In this document: piece after piece, positions 23,480 to 31,646 of the stretch | How positions within the stretch are numbered: the stretch's first letter is position 1 | Layout: each line of letters opens with the position of its first letter | NCBI GenBank assembly: GCA_964580215.1 | Contig: CAZOJT010000019.1 | Coordinates: 1 to 45,555 of the forward strand | Origin: SM23-73-3 sp964580215 | GTDB lineage: Bacteria > Zixibacteria > MSB-5A5 > SM1-73 | DNA: 45,555 bases | Direction: 5' to 3' | Translations under genes and position numbers: made by a program | Notes under the pieces: generated by a model | What the model was told of the DNA's origin: nothing | Seen by the model: the letters and a program-made list of their open reading frames with translations, nothing else | Database searches by the model: none

Positions 23480-23523
23480 TGAAGAAGTTCCCTGTTGATG
23501 CCCCAAAGCGGAACCAGTCATGA
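23479..23523 (+). pseudogene. Truncated hicA toxin start
   Basis: 14 codons beginning MKKFPVDAPKR, which resembles the N-terminus of HicA-family mRNA interferases, then NQS and stop. The ATG overlaps the hicB stop codon as in intact hicBA pairs. The rest of the toxin is missing; the next gene starts 22 bases later, so a deletion or insertion removed it. Confidence 0.45.
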
Positions 23524-23544
23524 CAAGATCAGTGGAGGTTAAAG

Positions 23545-23775
23545 ATGAAAAATGAACTGACCAGTGAGTTGCTTGCGTTTGAAGCCGATCACGCGTGGGT
23601 CAACGAAAATCTGGGGACCCTTTTGAAGCATTATACTGACCAGTGGATCGGGGTCAAGAACAGTAAGGTAATTGCCAGTGATCCGGATCTGACAGCCCTG
23701 TTGTCTAAGTTGCCAGACCCGGCTCACACATGTGTTGGGTTTATTACCTCAGAGCCGTTGGAGATGATACTGTGA
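23545..23775 (+). CDS. DUF5678-like small protein
   Basis: 76 residues: LLAFEADHAWVNENLGTLL, then QWIGVKNSKVIASDPDLTALL and the ending PLEMIL. This resembles the DUF5678 group of small proteins with a W-V/I-A-V-x-(D/N)xKVVA strand motif. GGAGG precedes the ATG. Its stop overlaps the GTG start of the retropepsin-like gene by four bases, so they form a coupled pair. Such pairings occur in several bacterial phyla; the function is unknown, perhaps toxin-antitoxin-like. Confidence 0.65.
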   Translation: MKNELTSELLAFEADHAWVNENLGTLLKHYTDQWIGVKNSKVIASDPDLTALLSKLPDPAHTCVGFITSEPLEMIL

Positions 23776-24203
23776 TCATCCGAGGACGTTTTGTCGGAGA
23801 TGCACCTTATTTTGCCGCCCATCTGCGGTCTGCGCACTTTCAGGGATTGGTTTGGTTTTTAGCAGATACCGGGGCTTCTCGTACAACCCTCCTTGACCGG
23901 GATGTAAGGCTCTTGGGCATTACGCCTGAAGCCTTAGAGCCTGCCTTGTTGCCCATCGTTGGCATTGGAGGCAGTGTGCGTTCATTCCTGGTGAGAGACA
24001 TTGAGATTACACTGGCGTCGGAAGAGAGCGATGTCGTAATGCGACAGGATCTGTGGGTAGTCCAACACGATTTGGGGCAGTTACCTCCAGAAGAGGTCGC
24101 GCGTATTCTCAGACTTCCTTCAGTGTTGGGACGTGATTTGATCAATCGATTCCATTTCACATGTGACTATCAGGCTGGAATCGTGCAACTGAGGCGCTTA
24201 TGA
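23772..24203 (+). CDS. Retropepsin-like aspartyl protease
   Basis: 143 residues from GTG 23772 (four-base overlap with the upstream gene). DTGAS at 32-36 preceded by hydrophobic VWFLA is the catalytic Asp loop of retroviral-type proteases; a second hydrophobic-hydrophobic-G (RLPSVLGRDLINRF) near 115-128 matches the late ILG element. One Asp per chain means it would act as a homodimer. Small bacterial retropepsins of this type are mostly uncharacterised. It forms a unit with the DUF5678-like gene and is followed directly by the duplicated MNT tail. Confidence 0.75.
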   Translation: MIIRGRFVGDAPYFAAHLRSAHFQGLVWFLADTGASRTTLLDRDVRLLGITPEALEPALLPIVGIGGSVRSFLVRDIEITLASEESDVVMRQDLWVVQHDLGQLPPEEVARILRLPSVLGRDLINRFHFTCDYQAGIVQLRRL

Positions 24204-24277
24204 AATACAAAAATGCCACTAAACTTGATTTTCTGGGTGAGATCAAAAGAACCGGAAAAGTCATCTATGAGAAATGA
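24203..24277 (+). pseudogene. Duplicated 3' end of the MNT nucleotidyltransferase gene
   Basis: 24 codons reading KYKNATKLDFLGEIKRTGKV and ending YEK match the end of the intact MNT gene (23088-23161) with few changes, followed by the same downstream GTCGGATA hairpin. It has no start. It marks a lost second HEPN/MNT copy or a duplication junction. Confidence 0.75.
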
Positions 24278-24285
24278 AAAGAGTT

Positions 24286-24331
24286 GTAGGTCGGATATGT
24301 CCCGCCTTTGGCGGGACTATCCGACAAGCCT
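24286..24331. repeat. GTCGGATA hairpin element, copy 2
   Basis: The outer arms GTCGGATA (24290-24297) and TATCCGAC (24318-24325) enclose the inner palindrome TCCCGCC-TTT-GGCGGGA (24300-24316). In copy 1 the inner hairpin is GGGCGAAGCCC, so the core has been swapped. Confidence 0.75.
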
Positions 24332-24356
24332 TTGTCTTCAAATGAAAGAGGTATTT

Positions 24357-24410
24357 GAAAATTCAAAGCCGGAATGAATCTTGAGCAATTTTTCGATGCC
24401 TCGGAAATAG
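24357..24410 (+). other. Leader duplicate with nine-codon frame upstream of aspS
   Basis: 24357-24390 imperfectly repeats 24429-24462, including the RBS and the TTG start of aspS; most differences are transitions. The repeat carries a TTG-started nine-codon frame (MSNFSMPRK) that resembles the aspS start MTDFQNLKR. It could be a relic of a tandem duplication or a leader peptide. Confidence 0.35.
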
Positions 24411-24452
24411 CAATTGCCGAAGTATCATGAAAATTTAAAGTTGGAGTGAATT

Positions 24453-26279
24453 TTGACTGATTTTCAAAATCTTAAACGGACACATACCTGTGGAGAATTA
24501 AGGAAAGCAGATGCCGGAAAAACCGTCATCTTAAATGGCTGGGTGCACAGATGGCGGGATCATGGCGGTCTGCTTTTCATTGACTTAAGGGACAGATACG
24601 GCATAACCCAAGTGGTCTTCAAGCCGGATCTTCTGGACCTGAAGACCATGAACGAGGCATCTCATCTGAGGGCAGAGTTCGTGATCAGCGTGGAAGGGGA
24701 GGTGAGTGAAAGGCCACCGGACATGGCGAACAAAGACTTACCCACCGGCGAGATCGAGGTGATAGCCAAAAAAATGACGGTGCTGAATGAGGCGAAAACC
24801 CCTCCTTTTGAGATCGAAGAAGTGACCAATGCCAATGAGGATCTCAAATTGAGATACCGATACTTAGATCTGCGTCGTCCACCTCTTCAGTATAAAATCA
24901 AAATTAGACATCAGGTCACAAAGGCGGTCAGGGATTTTCTGGACAGCCAGGGATTTTATGAGATAGAGACACCTCTTTTAATCCGAAGCACCCCGGAAGG
25001 AGCAAGGGATTTTATCGTTCCCAGCCGGGTCAACCCGGGGAAGTTTTATGCTCTGCCCCAATCGCCCCAGCTTTTAAAGCAGATATTGATGATCTCTGGT
25101 TTCGATAAATATTTTCAAATCGCTCGCTGTTTAAGAGATGAGGACCTAAGAGCAGACCGGCAGATAGAGCACACTCAGATAGATATGGAGATGACCTTTG
25201 TCACCGAGGATGATATCTTCGATGTGACAGAGCAAATGATGGCCGACGTTTTCAAAAAGGTTTTGAATGTGGAAATAGAGCCCCCTTTCCCTCGTCTCAA
25301 ATTCAAAGAGGCGATGGAAAGATACGGCACGGATAAGCCGGATACCCGATTTGATATGCAGATAATTGGACTGACAGATTCTGTCAGGGGGTCGGAGTTC
25401 AAGGTATTCTCCCAGACCATCAAAGATAACGGAATAGTCTGCGGGATCAATTGCAAAGGGGGAGGCAAGCTTTCTCGTAAGGAGATAGAAAATCTGGAGG
25501 AGGTGGCTAAGGAAGCTGGAGCTAAAGGCTTGGTGTGGATTGTTAGATTAAGGGAAGGTTTTAAATCCCCCATCTTAAAATACATAAGCCTGGAGGAGCA
25601 AACCTCTATTGCCAACGGGCTGAATTTGGAAGAAGGGGATATTGGATTTTTGATTGCCGACCAACCTAATGTAGTCTTTACTTCTCTGGGCAAGTTGAGA
25701 CTCCATGTAGCTCATAAATTTGATCAGATAGACAAAACCAAATGGAATTTCCTGTGGGTATACGAATTCCCACTTTTTGAGTACAATCCGGAAGAGAGAC
25801 GCTTTGATGCCATGCACAATATCGTCACCATGCCCTATGAGGAGGATTTGGAAAAACTGGAGGAAGGATTTGTCTCCTCCCTTCCTCTGGATCACCAGGA
25901 TCATCCCTGGGTAAACATAAGAGCTCACCAATACGATCTGGTCTTGAACGGAACGGAAATCGCCTCCGGAGGCATCCGTAACCACAAAAGAAAGCTCCAG
26001 CAAAGAATTCTAAACGCTTTGGGCATTGACGATAAGCGGGCGGAGAGAATGTTCGGTTTTCTTCTGAGAGCTTTAGAATATGGTGCTCCACCTCATGGGG
26101 GTATTGCGCCCGGACTGGACCGGATAATAGCCCTGATGACCGGTTCTGATTCCATAAGGGACGTGATAGCTTTTCCCAAAACCACGCAGGCCCTATCTCT
26201 GATGGATGGAGCCCCTTCTGAGGTGGATGAGAAACAGCTAAGGGAGCTGGGGATAAAAGTGGAAAAAGACAAAAAATGA
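24453..26279 (+). CDS. aspS: Aspartyl-tRNA synthetase (probably non-discriminating, Asp/Asn)
   Basis: 608 residues, the long bacterial form. The N-terminal anticodon OB-fold has GWVHRWRDHGGLLFIDLRDRYG. The class II catalytic domain has motif 2 RCLRDEDLRADRQIEHTQIDMEM (usually FRDEDLRADRQPEFTQID), then the GAD insertion, and motif 3 YGAPPHGGIAPGLDRI near the C-terminus. The His in RDHGG matches non-discriminating AspRS (for example Pseudomonas aeruginosa), whereas E. coli has Leu, so it may also charge tRNA-Asn for GatCAB. The start is TTG with GGAGTGA close upstream. Confidence 0.95.
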   Translation: MTDFQNLKRTHTCGELRKADAGKTVILNGWVHRWRDHGGLLFIDLRDRYGITQVVFKPDLLDLKTMNEASHLRAEFVISVEGEVSERPPDMANKDLPTGEIEVIAKKMTVLNEAKTPPFEIEEVTNANEDLKLRYRYLDLRRPPLQYKIKIRHQVTKAVRDFLDSQGFYEIETPLLIRSTPEGARDFIVPSRVNPGKFYALPQSPQLLKQILMISGFDKYFQIARCLRDEDLRADRQIEHTQIDMEMTFVTEDDIFDVTEQMMADVFKKVLNVEIEPPFPRLKFKEAMERYGTDKPDTRFDMQIIGLTDSVRGSEFKVFSQTIKDNGIVCGINCKGGGKLSRKEIENLEEVAKEAGAKGLVWIVRLREGFKSPILKYISLEEQTSIANGLNLEEGDIGFLIADQPNVVFTSLGKLRLHVAHKFDQIDKTKWNFLWVYEFPLFEYNPEERRFDAMHNIVTMPYEEDLEKLEEGFVSSLPLDHQDHPWVNIRAHQYDLVLNGTEIASGGIRNHKRKLQQRILNALGIDDKRAERMFGFLLRALEYGAPPHGGIAPGLDRIIALMTGSDSIRDVIAFPKTTQALSLMDGAPSEVDEKQLRELGIKVEKDKK

Positions 26280-26388
26280 TTTCGGTTGAATATCTGACGA
26301 TATAAGAATAGCAAAGAAGAGCAAGACTAAAGGTACAAGTCTTCAAAGAATTAAATTGGGAGAATGAGGATCTCCAGATTAACAAATT

Positions 26389-26463
26389 GCATCTTTTAAT
26401 CTGTAGTTGCCCAATTTATTGGGTATTCGATAAGCTCGATGAATCGAGCAACTACAAAGATGC
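26389..26463. repeat. Three-layer nested palindrome upstream of phoH
   Basis: The outermost GCATCTTT (26389-26396) pairs with AAAGATGC (26456-26463); within it GTAGTTGC (26403-26410) pairs with GCAACTAC (26448-26455); inside are CCCAAT-TT-ATTGGG and CTCGAT-GA-ATCGAG. Confidence 0.75.
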
Positions 26464-26506
26464 GCTCGTCTTTTAGCTTAAGCTGAGGAGGATAAGAAGA
26501 AAGATT

Positions 26507-27523
26507 TTGACAAAACAAAAACGAATTGACATAGGGGACACAGATCAAAGATTGCTTTTTGGGCAGGGAGGTTCGTATCTTCGTCTGATCGAAGACCAGT
26601 TCGATGCCAAGATCGTGGCCCGGGGTGACTCCATTACCCTTTCGGGTGAGGAGAAGGAGATAAGTCTTTTGGAAACGTTGTTTTCTGATCTGATCAATCA
26701 ACTTAAAATGAATCATAAGCTTTCGGAAAGATACGTTCTTTATGCCATCAATACGGTAAAGCAAAACGGCATCGGACCTTTCAACGACCTGCAGGTAGGT
26801 GCCATCGTAACCTCCATCGTCACCCGGGAGAAGATAAGACCCCGAACCATAGGCCAAAAGCGTTACATAAAGGCGATTGAATCTTATGACCTGGTATTCT
26901 CCATAGGTCCTGCCGGCACCGGGAAGACCTATCTGGCAGTAGCCATGGCGGTCTCCGCCCTGAAAAGAAGAATGGTGGCAAGGGTGATTCTGGTGCGTCC
27001 GGCAGTGGAGGCAGGTGAAAGCTTGGGTTTCCTTCCGGGAGACATCCGCGCCAAAGTGGATCCCTACCTAAGACCGGTATACGATGCCCTGCATGACATG
27101 TTGTCCGCAGAGAAGATTCGAAAATTGATGGAGATGGGGGTAATCGAGATCGTCCCCTTAGCCTTTATGCGAGGAAGAACGTTGAACAACTCATTTGTCA
27201 TCCTGGATGAAGCCCAGAACACCACTGTGGCGCAGATGAAGATGTTTCTCACCCGGCTGGGAGAGGGCTCCAGGGCGGTGATCACCGGAGATATAACTCA
27301 GATAGATTTAGACGACAAGAAAGCCTCCGGGCTGGTTCAGATCCAGAAGATACTTGAAGGCGTGAAGGGAATAGAGTTTGTATATCTTTCAGACAAGGAT
27401 GTGATCAGACACCGCCTGGTGCAGGAGATCATCAAAGCTTACGAGAAATATGAAAATCGAATGAGCCCTTCTTCACCTCCCCGGGTGGAAAAAGACGATA
27501 CCAAAAAAGAAGAGAATGATTAA
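26507..27523 (+). CDS. phoH: PhoH-like ATPase
   Basis: 338 residues. An N-terminal KH-like domain (~1-90) is followed by the PhoH ATPase domain: Walker A GPAGTGKT (134-141), the RPAVEAGESLGFLPGD block, then RGRTLNNSFVILDEAQN (Walker B) and TGDITQIDL. It is a putative RNA-associated helicase or ATPase. The order phoH-pgpH-ybeY-corC is the conserved bacterial cluster linked to ribosome and RNA maturation. The start is TTG; GAGGAGGA is about 15 bases upstream, a long spacing. Confidence 0.92.
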   Translation: MTKQKRIDIGDTDQRLLFGQGGSYLRLIEDQFDAKIVARGDSITLSGEEKEISLLETLFSDLINQLKMNHKLSERYVLYAINTVKQNGIGPFNDLQVGAIVTSIVTREKIRPRTIGQKRYIKAIESYDLVFSIGPAGTGKTYLAVAMAVSALKRRMVARVILVRPAVEAGESLGFLPGDIRAKVDPYLRPVYDALHDMLSAEKIRKLMEMGVIEIVPLAFMRGRTLNNSFVILDEAQNTTVAQMKMFLTRLGEGSRAVITGDITQIDLDDKKASGLVQIQKILEGVKGIEFVYLSDKDVIRHRLVQEIIKAYEKYENRMSPSSPPRVEKDDTKKEEND

Positions 27524-27595
27524 GTCGAACATAAAGATATACCACAGGTGGTGATATTATTGTTTCTTGCATTTTCAATGGGACGACAGTATATT

Positions 27596-27661
27596 CTGTG
27601 CCCGCCAGGTCCCCTGATCTGGCGGGAGCTACCTGTCGGGTCGGGGACCCGACAGGCACAG
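27596..27661. repeat. Nested palindrome CTGTGCC...GGCACAG
   Basis: The outer arms CTGTGCC (27596-27602) and GGCACAG (27655-27661) enclose two inner hairpins: CCCGCCAG...CTGGCGGG (27601-27626) and GTCGGGTC-GG-GGACCCGAC. Confidence 0.75.
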
Positions 27662-27816
27662 GGAGGCGAAGAAGGAAGAATGTTCTATTCTTTATGCAAA
27701 ATTCAATAATACAAAAGCAAGAAGTGCATATGCATCTTCGATAAGTTTACATACCCCTCACCCTAACTTTCTCCCACAAGGGAAGAGGGAACTTCGTAAA
27801 TTTCCCCCTCCCTTGT

Positions 27817-27844
27817 CCGCCAGAGGCGGATCCGCCTACGGCGG
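27817..27844. repeat. CCGCCAGAGGCGGATCCGCC palindrome (intergenic copy of the topA insert)
   Basis: 28 bases matching 17740-17767 at 25 positions. It consists of two CCGCC-NNN-GGCGG hairpins sharing a central GGCGGATCCGCC. Confidence 0.75.
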
Positions 27845-27903
27845 AATGGGAGAGGGCGAGAGTGATCACGTCAATTTATTTAATTCGTTTGCTATAGATA
27901 TCC

Positions 27904-30111
27904 ATGAGTAGCGTAAAGAAGTTAATTTTCCCCAGGAACAACTCAGAGAAGAACAATGTTGAAAACAAAACCATAATTTATGGTTTCCGGGCGATTTTAG
28001 CCGTGGTCACCATAGCCATCATCCTCTTTTTGTTTCCTATCTCCTCTGTCTATCAAACCATAAGTCTCCCCGCGGAGGGAAGCATAGCCAAAGAAGATGT
28101 GGTTGCCCCCTTCACCTTTCCGGTTCTAAAAAGCGATGAGGAGCTTCAGCAGGATAAGAATATGGTGTTGTCCAACCTTCCGGTAATTCTGAATTTTGAT
28201 CCCGCCAAGTGGGATTCGGCTGCCAGAGAGGTTAAAGGCTTTTTCGCTCAGGTGGATAGTATCAACCGAAAGAACCGCATTCCGGAGTCCCGAATCAGAA
28301 GCATGCGGCTGGTGTTCCCTCACCTGGAGGAGGAGGGGATATTTCTTCTGAGCACCGATGAGGATTTAAAGATATTCTGCTCCAATCTGCTGGCCATACT
28401 CAAGGATTTCTATCAAGCCGGAATGGCCGAAAAAGTGGAAGATCTACCATTTTCCGACAACCGCAGAGCTAACATCGTAAGCCCGAATGGTGAGGTCTCC
28501 ATCTCCGAGGATGAGCTTCTGGATATCTCTAAAGCCAAGGAGAGGCTTCTGTCTTTGGCGTTAGTCAAATTTGAACATGACCAGCTTCTAGTCAAAGCCA
28601 TGTATGAGATTGGCAATCGATTTCTGGTTCCCAATTTGACTTTGGACTCAAAGGAGATGGAGACTCGAAAACAAAAAGCGCTGGATGCCATTACCCGGCA
28701 AAAGGGGATGGTGTTGAAGGGGGAGACCATACTGGCAAAAAATCAAAAGGTGACCAAAAAGGATTTGGATAAGCTTTCGTCGCTTTCCCAATTCCGCATC
28801 AAATCCGGGCTTAAGTCCAATCCCTGGCATTTCGTCTTCCTCCTTCTGGGAAGAATTTTCTTTGCCGGAGCAATAATTTTAGGGCTGGCTTTGTTTTTGT
28901 ATTTTGTCAAACCGAATATTTTCTTTGACAACACCAAGCTCTTGATGATCGCCAGCATCCTGATATTACAGATGATTTTAACTTATCTGATCTTGTTTCG
29001 CTGGCAACTTTCAGAATATCTTATACCGGTCACCATCGCTTCCATGCTTTTAACCATCCTTCTGGATCTGGAGGTGGGGCTGGTCTTCACCTTCTCCCTG
29101 GGAATACTTCTGGGGGTGGTCAGTTACTTTGATTTCAAATTAGCCTTCATCACCATCGTGGCTGGAAGTTTAGCCTGCTTCAGCGTCAAAGAGGTTGCCC
29201 ACAGATACAGATTCTATCGTCCCATGCTTTATGTAGCTTTTGCCTATGTGGTGTTCATATATTTTTCGGAATCGCTAAAGCTTTCTCCCTCGGGTGCCAT
29301 TCTCTCTTTGTGTGGTTACGGATTGTTTAACGGATTCATCTCCATCATTCTGACCATCGGACTTTTACCCATCTTCGAATCCGTCTTCGATGTAACCACG
29401 GATATTACCCTGTTGGAGCTTTCTGATTTGAATCACCCCTTGCTGAAAAGGCTCTCTCTGGAGGCTCCGGGCACCTATCACCATAGCATAATCGTGGGCA
29501 ATCTGGCAGAGGCGGGAGCCAAAGCTATCGGTGCCAATACTCTTCTGGCACGGGTGGGGGCTTACTATCATGACATCGGCAAGGTGGAAAAGCCAGAGTA
29601 TTTTGTGGAGAACCAGATGGGAGCCAAAAGCAAACATGAGAAGCTTACTCCATCCATGAGCGCTCTGATTTTGGAGTCACATGTTAAGGAGGGGGTGGAG
29701 ATGGCGGAGGAGGTTAATCTTCCCCAGGCGGTGATCGATTTTATCCGTCAGCACCACGGCACCACCGTGATGAGCTATTTTTACAACAAAGCCTTGGAGC
29801 AGGGAGTTGGACAGGATTTGAAAGATGAATACAGATACCCCGGACCCAAACCCCATTCCAAGGAGACCGCCATAGTGATGCTGGCAGATGCGGTGGAGGC
29901 GGCTTCCCGGGTCCTGGAAGACCCCAAGCCATCCCGTATAAAAAGCTTGATAAAGAAGATAATCGATTCGAAACTTGCGGCAGGAGAACTTTCAGATTCT
30001 GATTTGACCTTCAAGGAGCTATCCGCCATCCAGCAGGCATTCCTGCCCGTGCTGATCGGCATCTTTCATCCCAGAGTTGAGTATCCTGAGCCGGTGGAAA
30101 AAGCCACCTGA
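27904..30111 (+). CDS. pgpH: 7TM-HD cyclic-di-AMP phosphodiesterase (PgpH/YqfF family)
   Basis: 735 residues. One N-terminal TM segment (~residues 25-45) leads to an extracytoplasmic 7TMR-HDED domain (~50-295), then about seven TM helices (~310-500), then a cytosolic HDIG domain: HHSIIVGNLAEAG, AYYHDIGKVEKPEYF (HD pair) and the later IRQHHGTTVMSYFY. PgpH family enzymes hydrolyse c-di-AMP in Listeria and Bacillus. The place between phoH and ybeY is the same as yqfF in Bacillus. There is no clear RBS at the ATG. Confidence 0.9.
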   Translation: MSSVKKLIFPRNNSEKNNVENKTIIYGFRAILAVVTIAIILFLFPISSVYQTISLPAEGSIAKEDVVAPFTFPVLKSDEELQQDKNMVLSNLPVILNFDPAKWDSAAREVKGFFAQVDSINRKNRIPESRIRSMRLVFPHLEEEGIFLLSTDEDLKIFCSNLLAILKDFYQAGMAEKVEDLPFSDNRRANIVSPNGEVSISEDELLDISKAKERLLSLALVKFEHDQLLVKAMYEIGNRFLVPNLTLDSKEMETRKQKALDAITRQKGMVLKGETILAKNQKVTKKDLDKLSSLSQFRIKSGLKSNPWHFVFLLLGRIFFAGAIILGLALFLYFVKPNIFFDNTKLLMIASILILQMILTYLILFRWQLSEYLIPVTIASMLLTILLDLEVGLVFTFSLGILLGVVSYFDFKLAFITIVAGSLACFSVKEVAHRYRFYRPMLYVAFAYVVFIYFSESLKLSPSGAILSLCGYGLFNGFISIILTIGLLPIFESVFDVTTDITLLELSDLNHPLLKRLSLEAPGTYHHSIIVGNLAEAGAKAIGANTLLARVGAYYHDIGKVEKPEYFVENQMGAKSKHEKLTPSMSALILESHVKEGVEMAEEVNLPQAVIDFIRQHHGTTVMSYFYNKALEQGVGQDLKDEYRYPGPKPHSKETAIVMLADAVEAASRVLEDPKPSRIKSLIKKIIDSKLAAGELSDSDLTFKELSAIQQAFLPVLIGIFHPRVEYPEPVEKAT

Positions 30112-30145
30112 TTTTTCAAACGGTTGAATAGGGAAGAAAGCCAAA

Positions 30146-30595
30146 TTGAGAAAAAACACCATTGAAAATATTCATCCGAGACTCAAAGTTAAAAAGAAAA
30201 TGATCCAGCTTTTAGTCAAAAATATTCTCACGTCTGAAAAAGTAGACTCAGGTGTAGATGTGATATTTGTGGATGATAAGTTTATGAGGCAATTGAACAA
30301 AAAATTCACCAAAAGAAATAGAACCACAGATGTGCTCTCCTTTGGAATGAGGGGAGGTGAACCAGAGGCAATAGAGTATCCCAGCTTAGGAGATATTTAC
30401 GTCTCCTTAGACCGAGCTAAAACGCAAGCAGAGGAATATGGGATAGGATTCGAGGAGGAGGTAGAGCGGCTGGTTGCTCATGGCCTTCTTCATCTTTTGG
30501 GATATGACCACAAAGGCAAAAACGAAGAAAGTATCATGAGAGAAAAGGAAGAGATGTATTTGAAAAAGATGAAAAAGCTTTTGGAAGCATCTTAA
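30146..30595 (+). CDS. ybeY: Endoribonuclease YbeY
   Basis: 149 residues. The zinc motif HGLLHLLGYDH (three His) is near 113-123, the family signature. It is involved in 16S rRNA 3' end maturation and ribosome quality control. The start is TTG at 30146 with GGGAAG upstream. It lies 34 bases after pgpH and belongs to the phoH-pgpH-ybeY cluster. Confidence 0.93.
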   Translation: MRKNTIENIHPRLKVKKKMIQLLVKNILTSEKVDSGVDVIFVDDKFMRQLNKKFTKRNRTTDVLSFGMRGGEPEAIEYPSLGDIYVSLDRAKTQAEEYGIGFEEEVERLVAHGLLHLLGYDHKGKNEESIMREKEEMYLKKMKKLLEAS

Positions 30596-30722
30596 AGAGA
30601 CCTCTTCCCCTGTTTCCCTCTTCACGGCGTGGAGAGGGGGAGATAGGGGGTGAGATAAGCAAAATCAAATCAGGTACGCTTGAAACATACGCTTTAAAAT
30701 TTCGTCGAAAAATAGGATTACC

Positions 30723-31646
30723 ATGAAACTTATTCATAAAATTTCACATCCCATATTGAAATTCCTCAATCATGTCTTTGATTATGCTCCCAGGAGAAGC
30801 CTGGGTGAGGAAGAGGAGGGTGAAATATCCGCAGAGGAGATCGAGTCGATGACTCAAACACCACAAATGGCACTGGAGGAGGAAGAGAAACGGATGATCC
30901 ACGGGGTGGTGGAACTGGGTGAGACTCAGGTAAAAGAGATCATGCATCCCCGTCCGGACATGATCTGCGCAGACGAGAACTCCACCCCGGATCAGATAAG
31001 AGAGTTGGTAAGAAAACACGGACACTCCCGCATCCCCATCTATAAAGAGAACATCGATAGCATCACCGGAATCATCTACATTAAAGATCTTTTCCTGCAG
31101 ACGGCTTATCACAGAAAGACCACCAACTTGTCCTCACTGGCACGGAAGGCATACTTCATCCCTGAAAGCAAGAAGGTGGATGAGCTTTTAAAGGAGTTCA
31201 AAAAGGACAAAATCCACATGGCTATTGTGGTGGATGAGTATGGTGGCACCGCAGGTTTGGTTACCTTAGAGGATATCTTAGAGGAGATTGTGGGAGAGAT
31301 ACAGGATGAATACGGTAAGGAGCTACCTCCCATTCAAAAATTAGACGAGAGAACCTACCGGGTGGACGCCGGGGTGAGCATAGAAGACCTTAATGAAACC
31401 TTGGGGACCAAAATCGAAGAGAAGGGATTTGAAACCGTGGGAGGTTTCATTTACGATCTGGTGGGCAGTGTCCCGGAGCAAGGGCGGGTGCTTAAATACA
31501 AATCTGCGGAGTGTGAGTTAAAGCTCTTAGTGGAGAAAGTAAAAGGTCAAAGGATAAAGACTGTTAAGATCACCGTCGCCTCACCATCTCCTCAGGATCC
31601 AAATTCGGACAATATTTCCCCGAACAACCTTTCCCAAGATGAGTAG
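30723..31646 (+). CDS. corC: CorC/HlyC family CBS-domain protein
   Basis: 307 residues. The block EEEKRMIHGVVELGETQVKEIMHPRPDM, two CBS domains (~75-205, with IPIYKENIDSITGIIYIKDLF and VVDEYGGTAGLVTLEDILEEIVGEI), then the C-terminal CorC_HlyC transporter-associated domain (~225-295). There is no DUF21 membrane part, so it is the soluble, E. coli CorC-like version. Members influence Mg/Co efflux; the biochemical role is not settled. Its last eight bases overlap the DUF362 gene start. Confidence 0.88.
   Translation: MKLIHKISHPILKFLNHVFDYAPRRSLGEEEEGEISAEEIESMTQTPQMALEEEEKRMIHGVVELGETQVKEIMHPRPDMICADENSTPDQIRELVRKHGHSRIPIYKENIDSITGIIYIKDLFLQTAYHRKTTNLSSLARKAYFIPESKKVDELLKEFKKDKIHMAIVVDEYGGTAGLVTLEDILEEIVGEIQDEYGKELPPIQKLDERTYRVDAGVSIEDLNETLGTKIEEKGFETVGGFIYDLVGSVPEQGRVLKYKSAECELKLLVEKVKGQRIKTVKITVASPSPQDPNSDNISPNNLSQDE

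Larger units (their letters stand above)
27524..27903. other. Repeat-rich gap between phoH and pgpH
   Basis: 380 bases with no gene: the nested palindrome 27596-27661, CCCTCACCC/GGGAGAGG-type hairpin pieces from 27756 on, and the CCGCC...GGCGG palindrome 27817-27844 of the type also found inside topA. Confidence 0.5.

Noticed and set aside
23730..23771. Earlier start for the retropepsin-like gene
   Set aside because: It would overlap the DUF5678-like gene by 46 bases; the GTG at 23772 with GTGA overlap is the better start.
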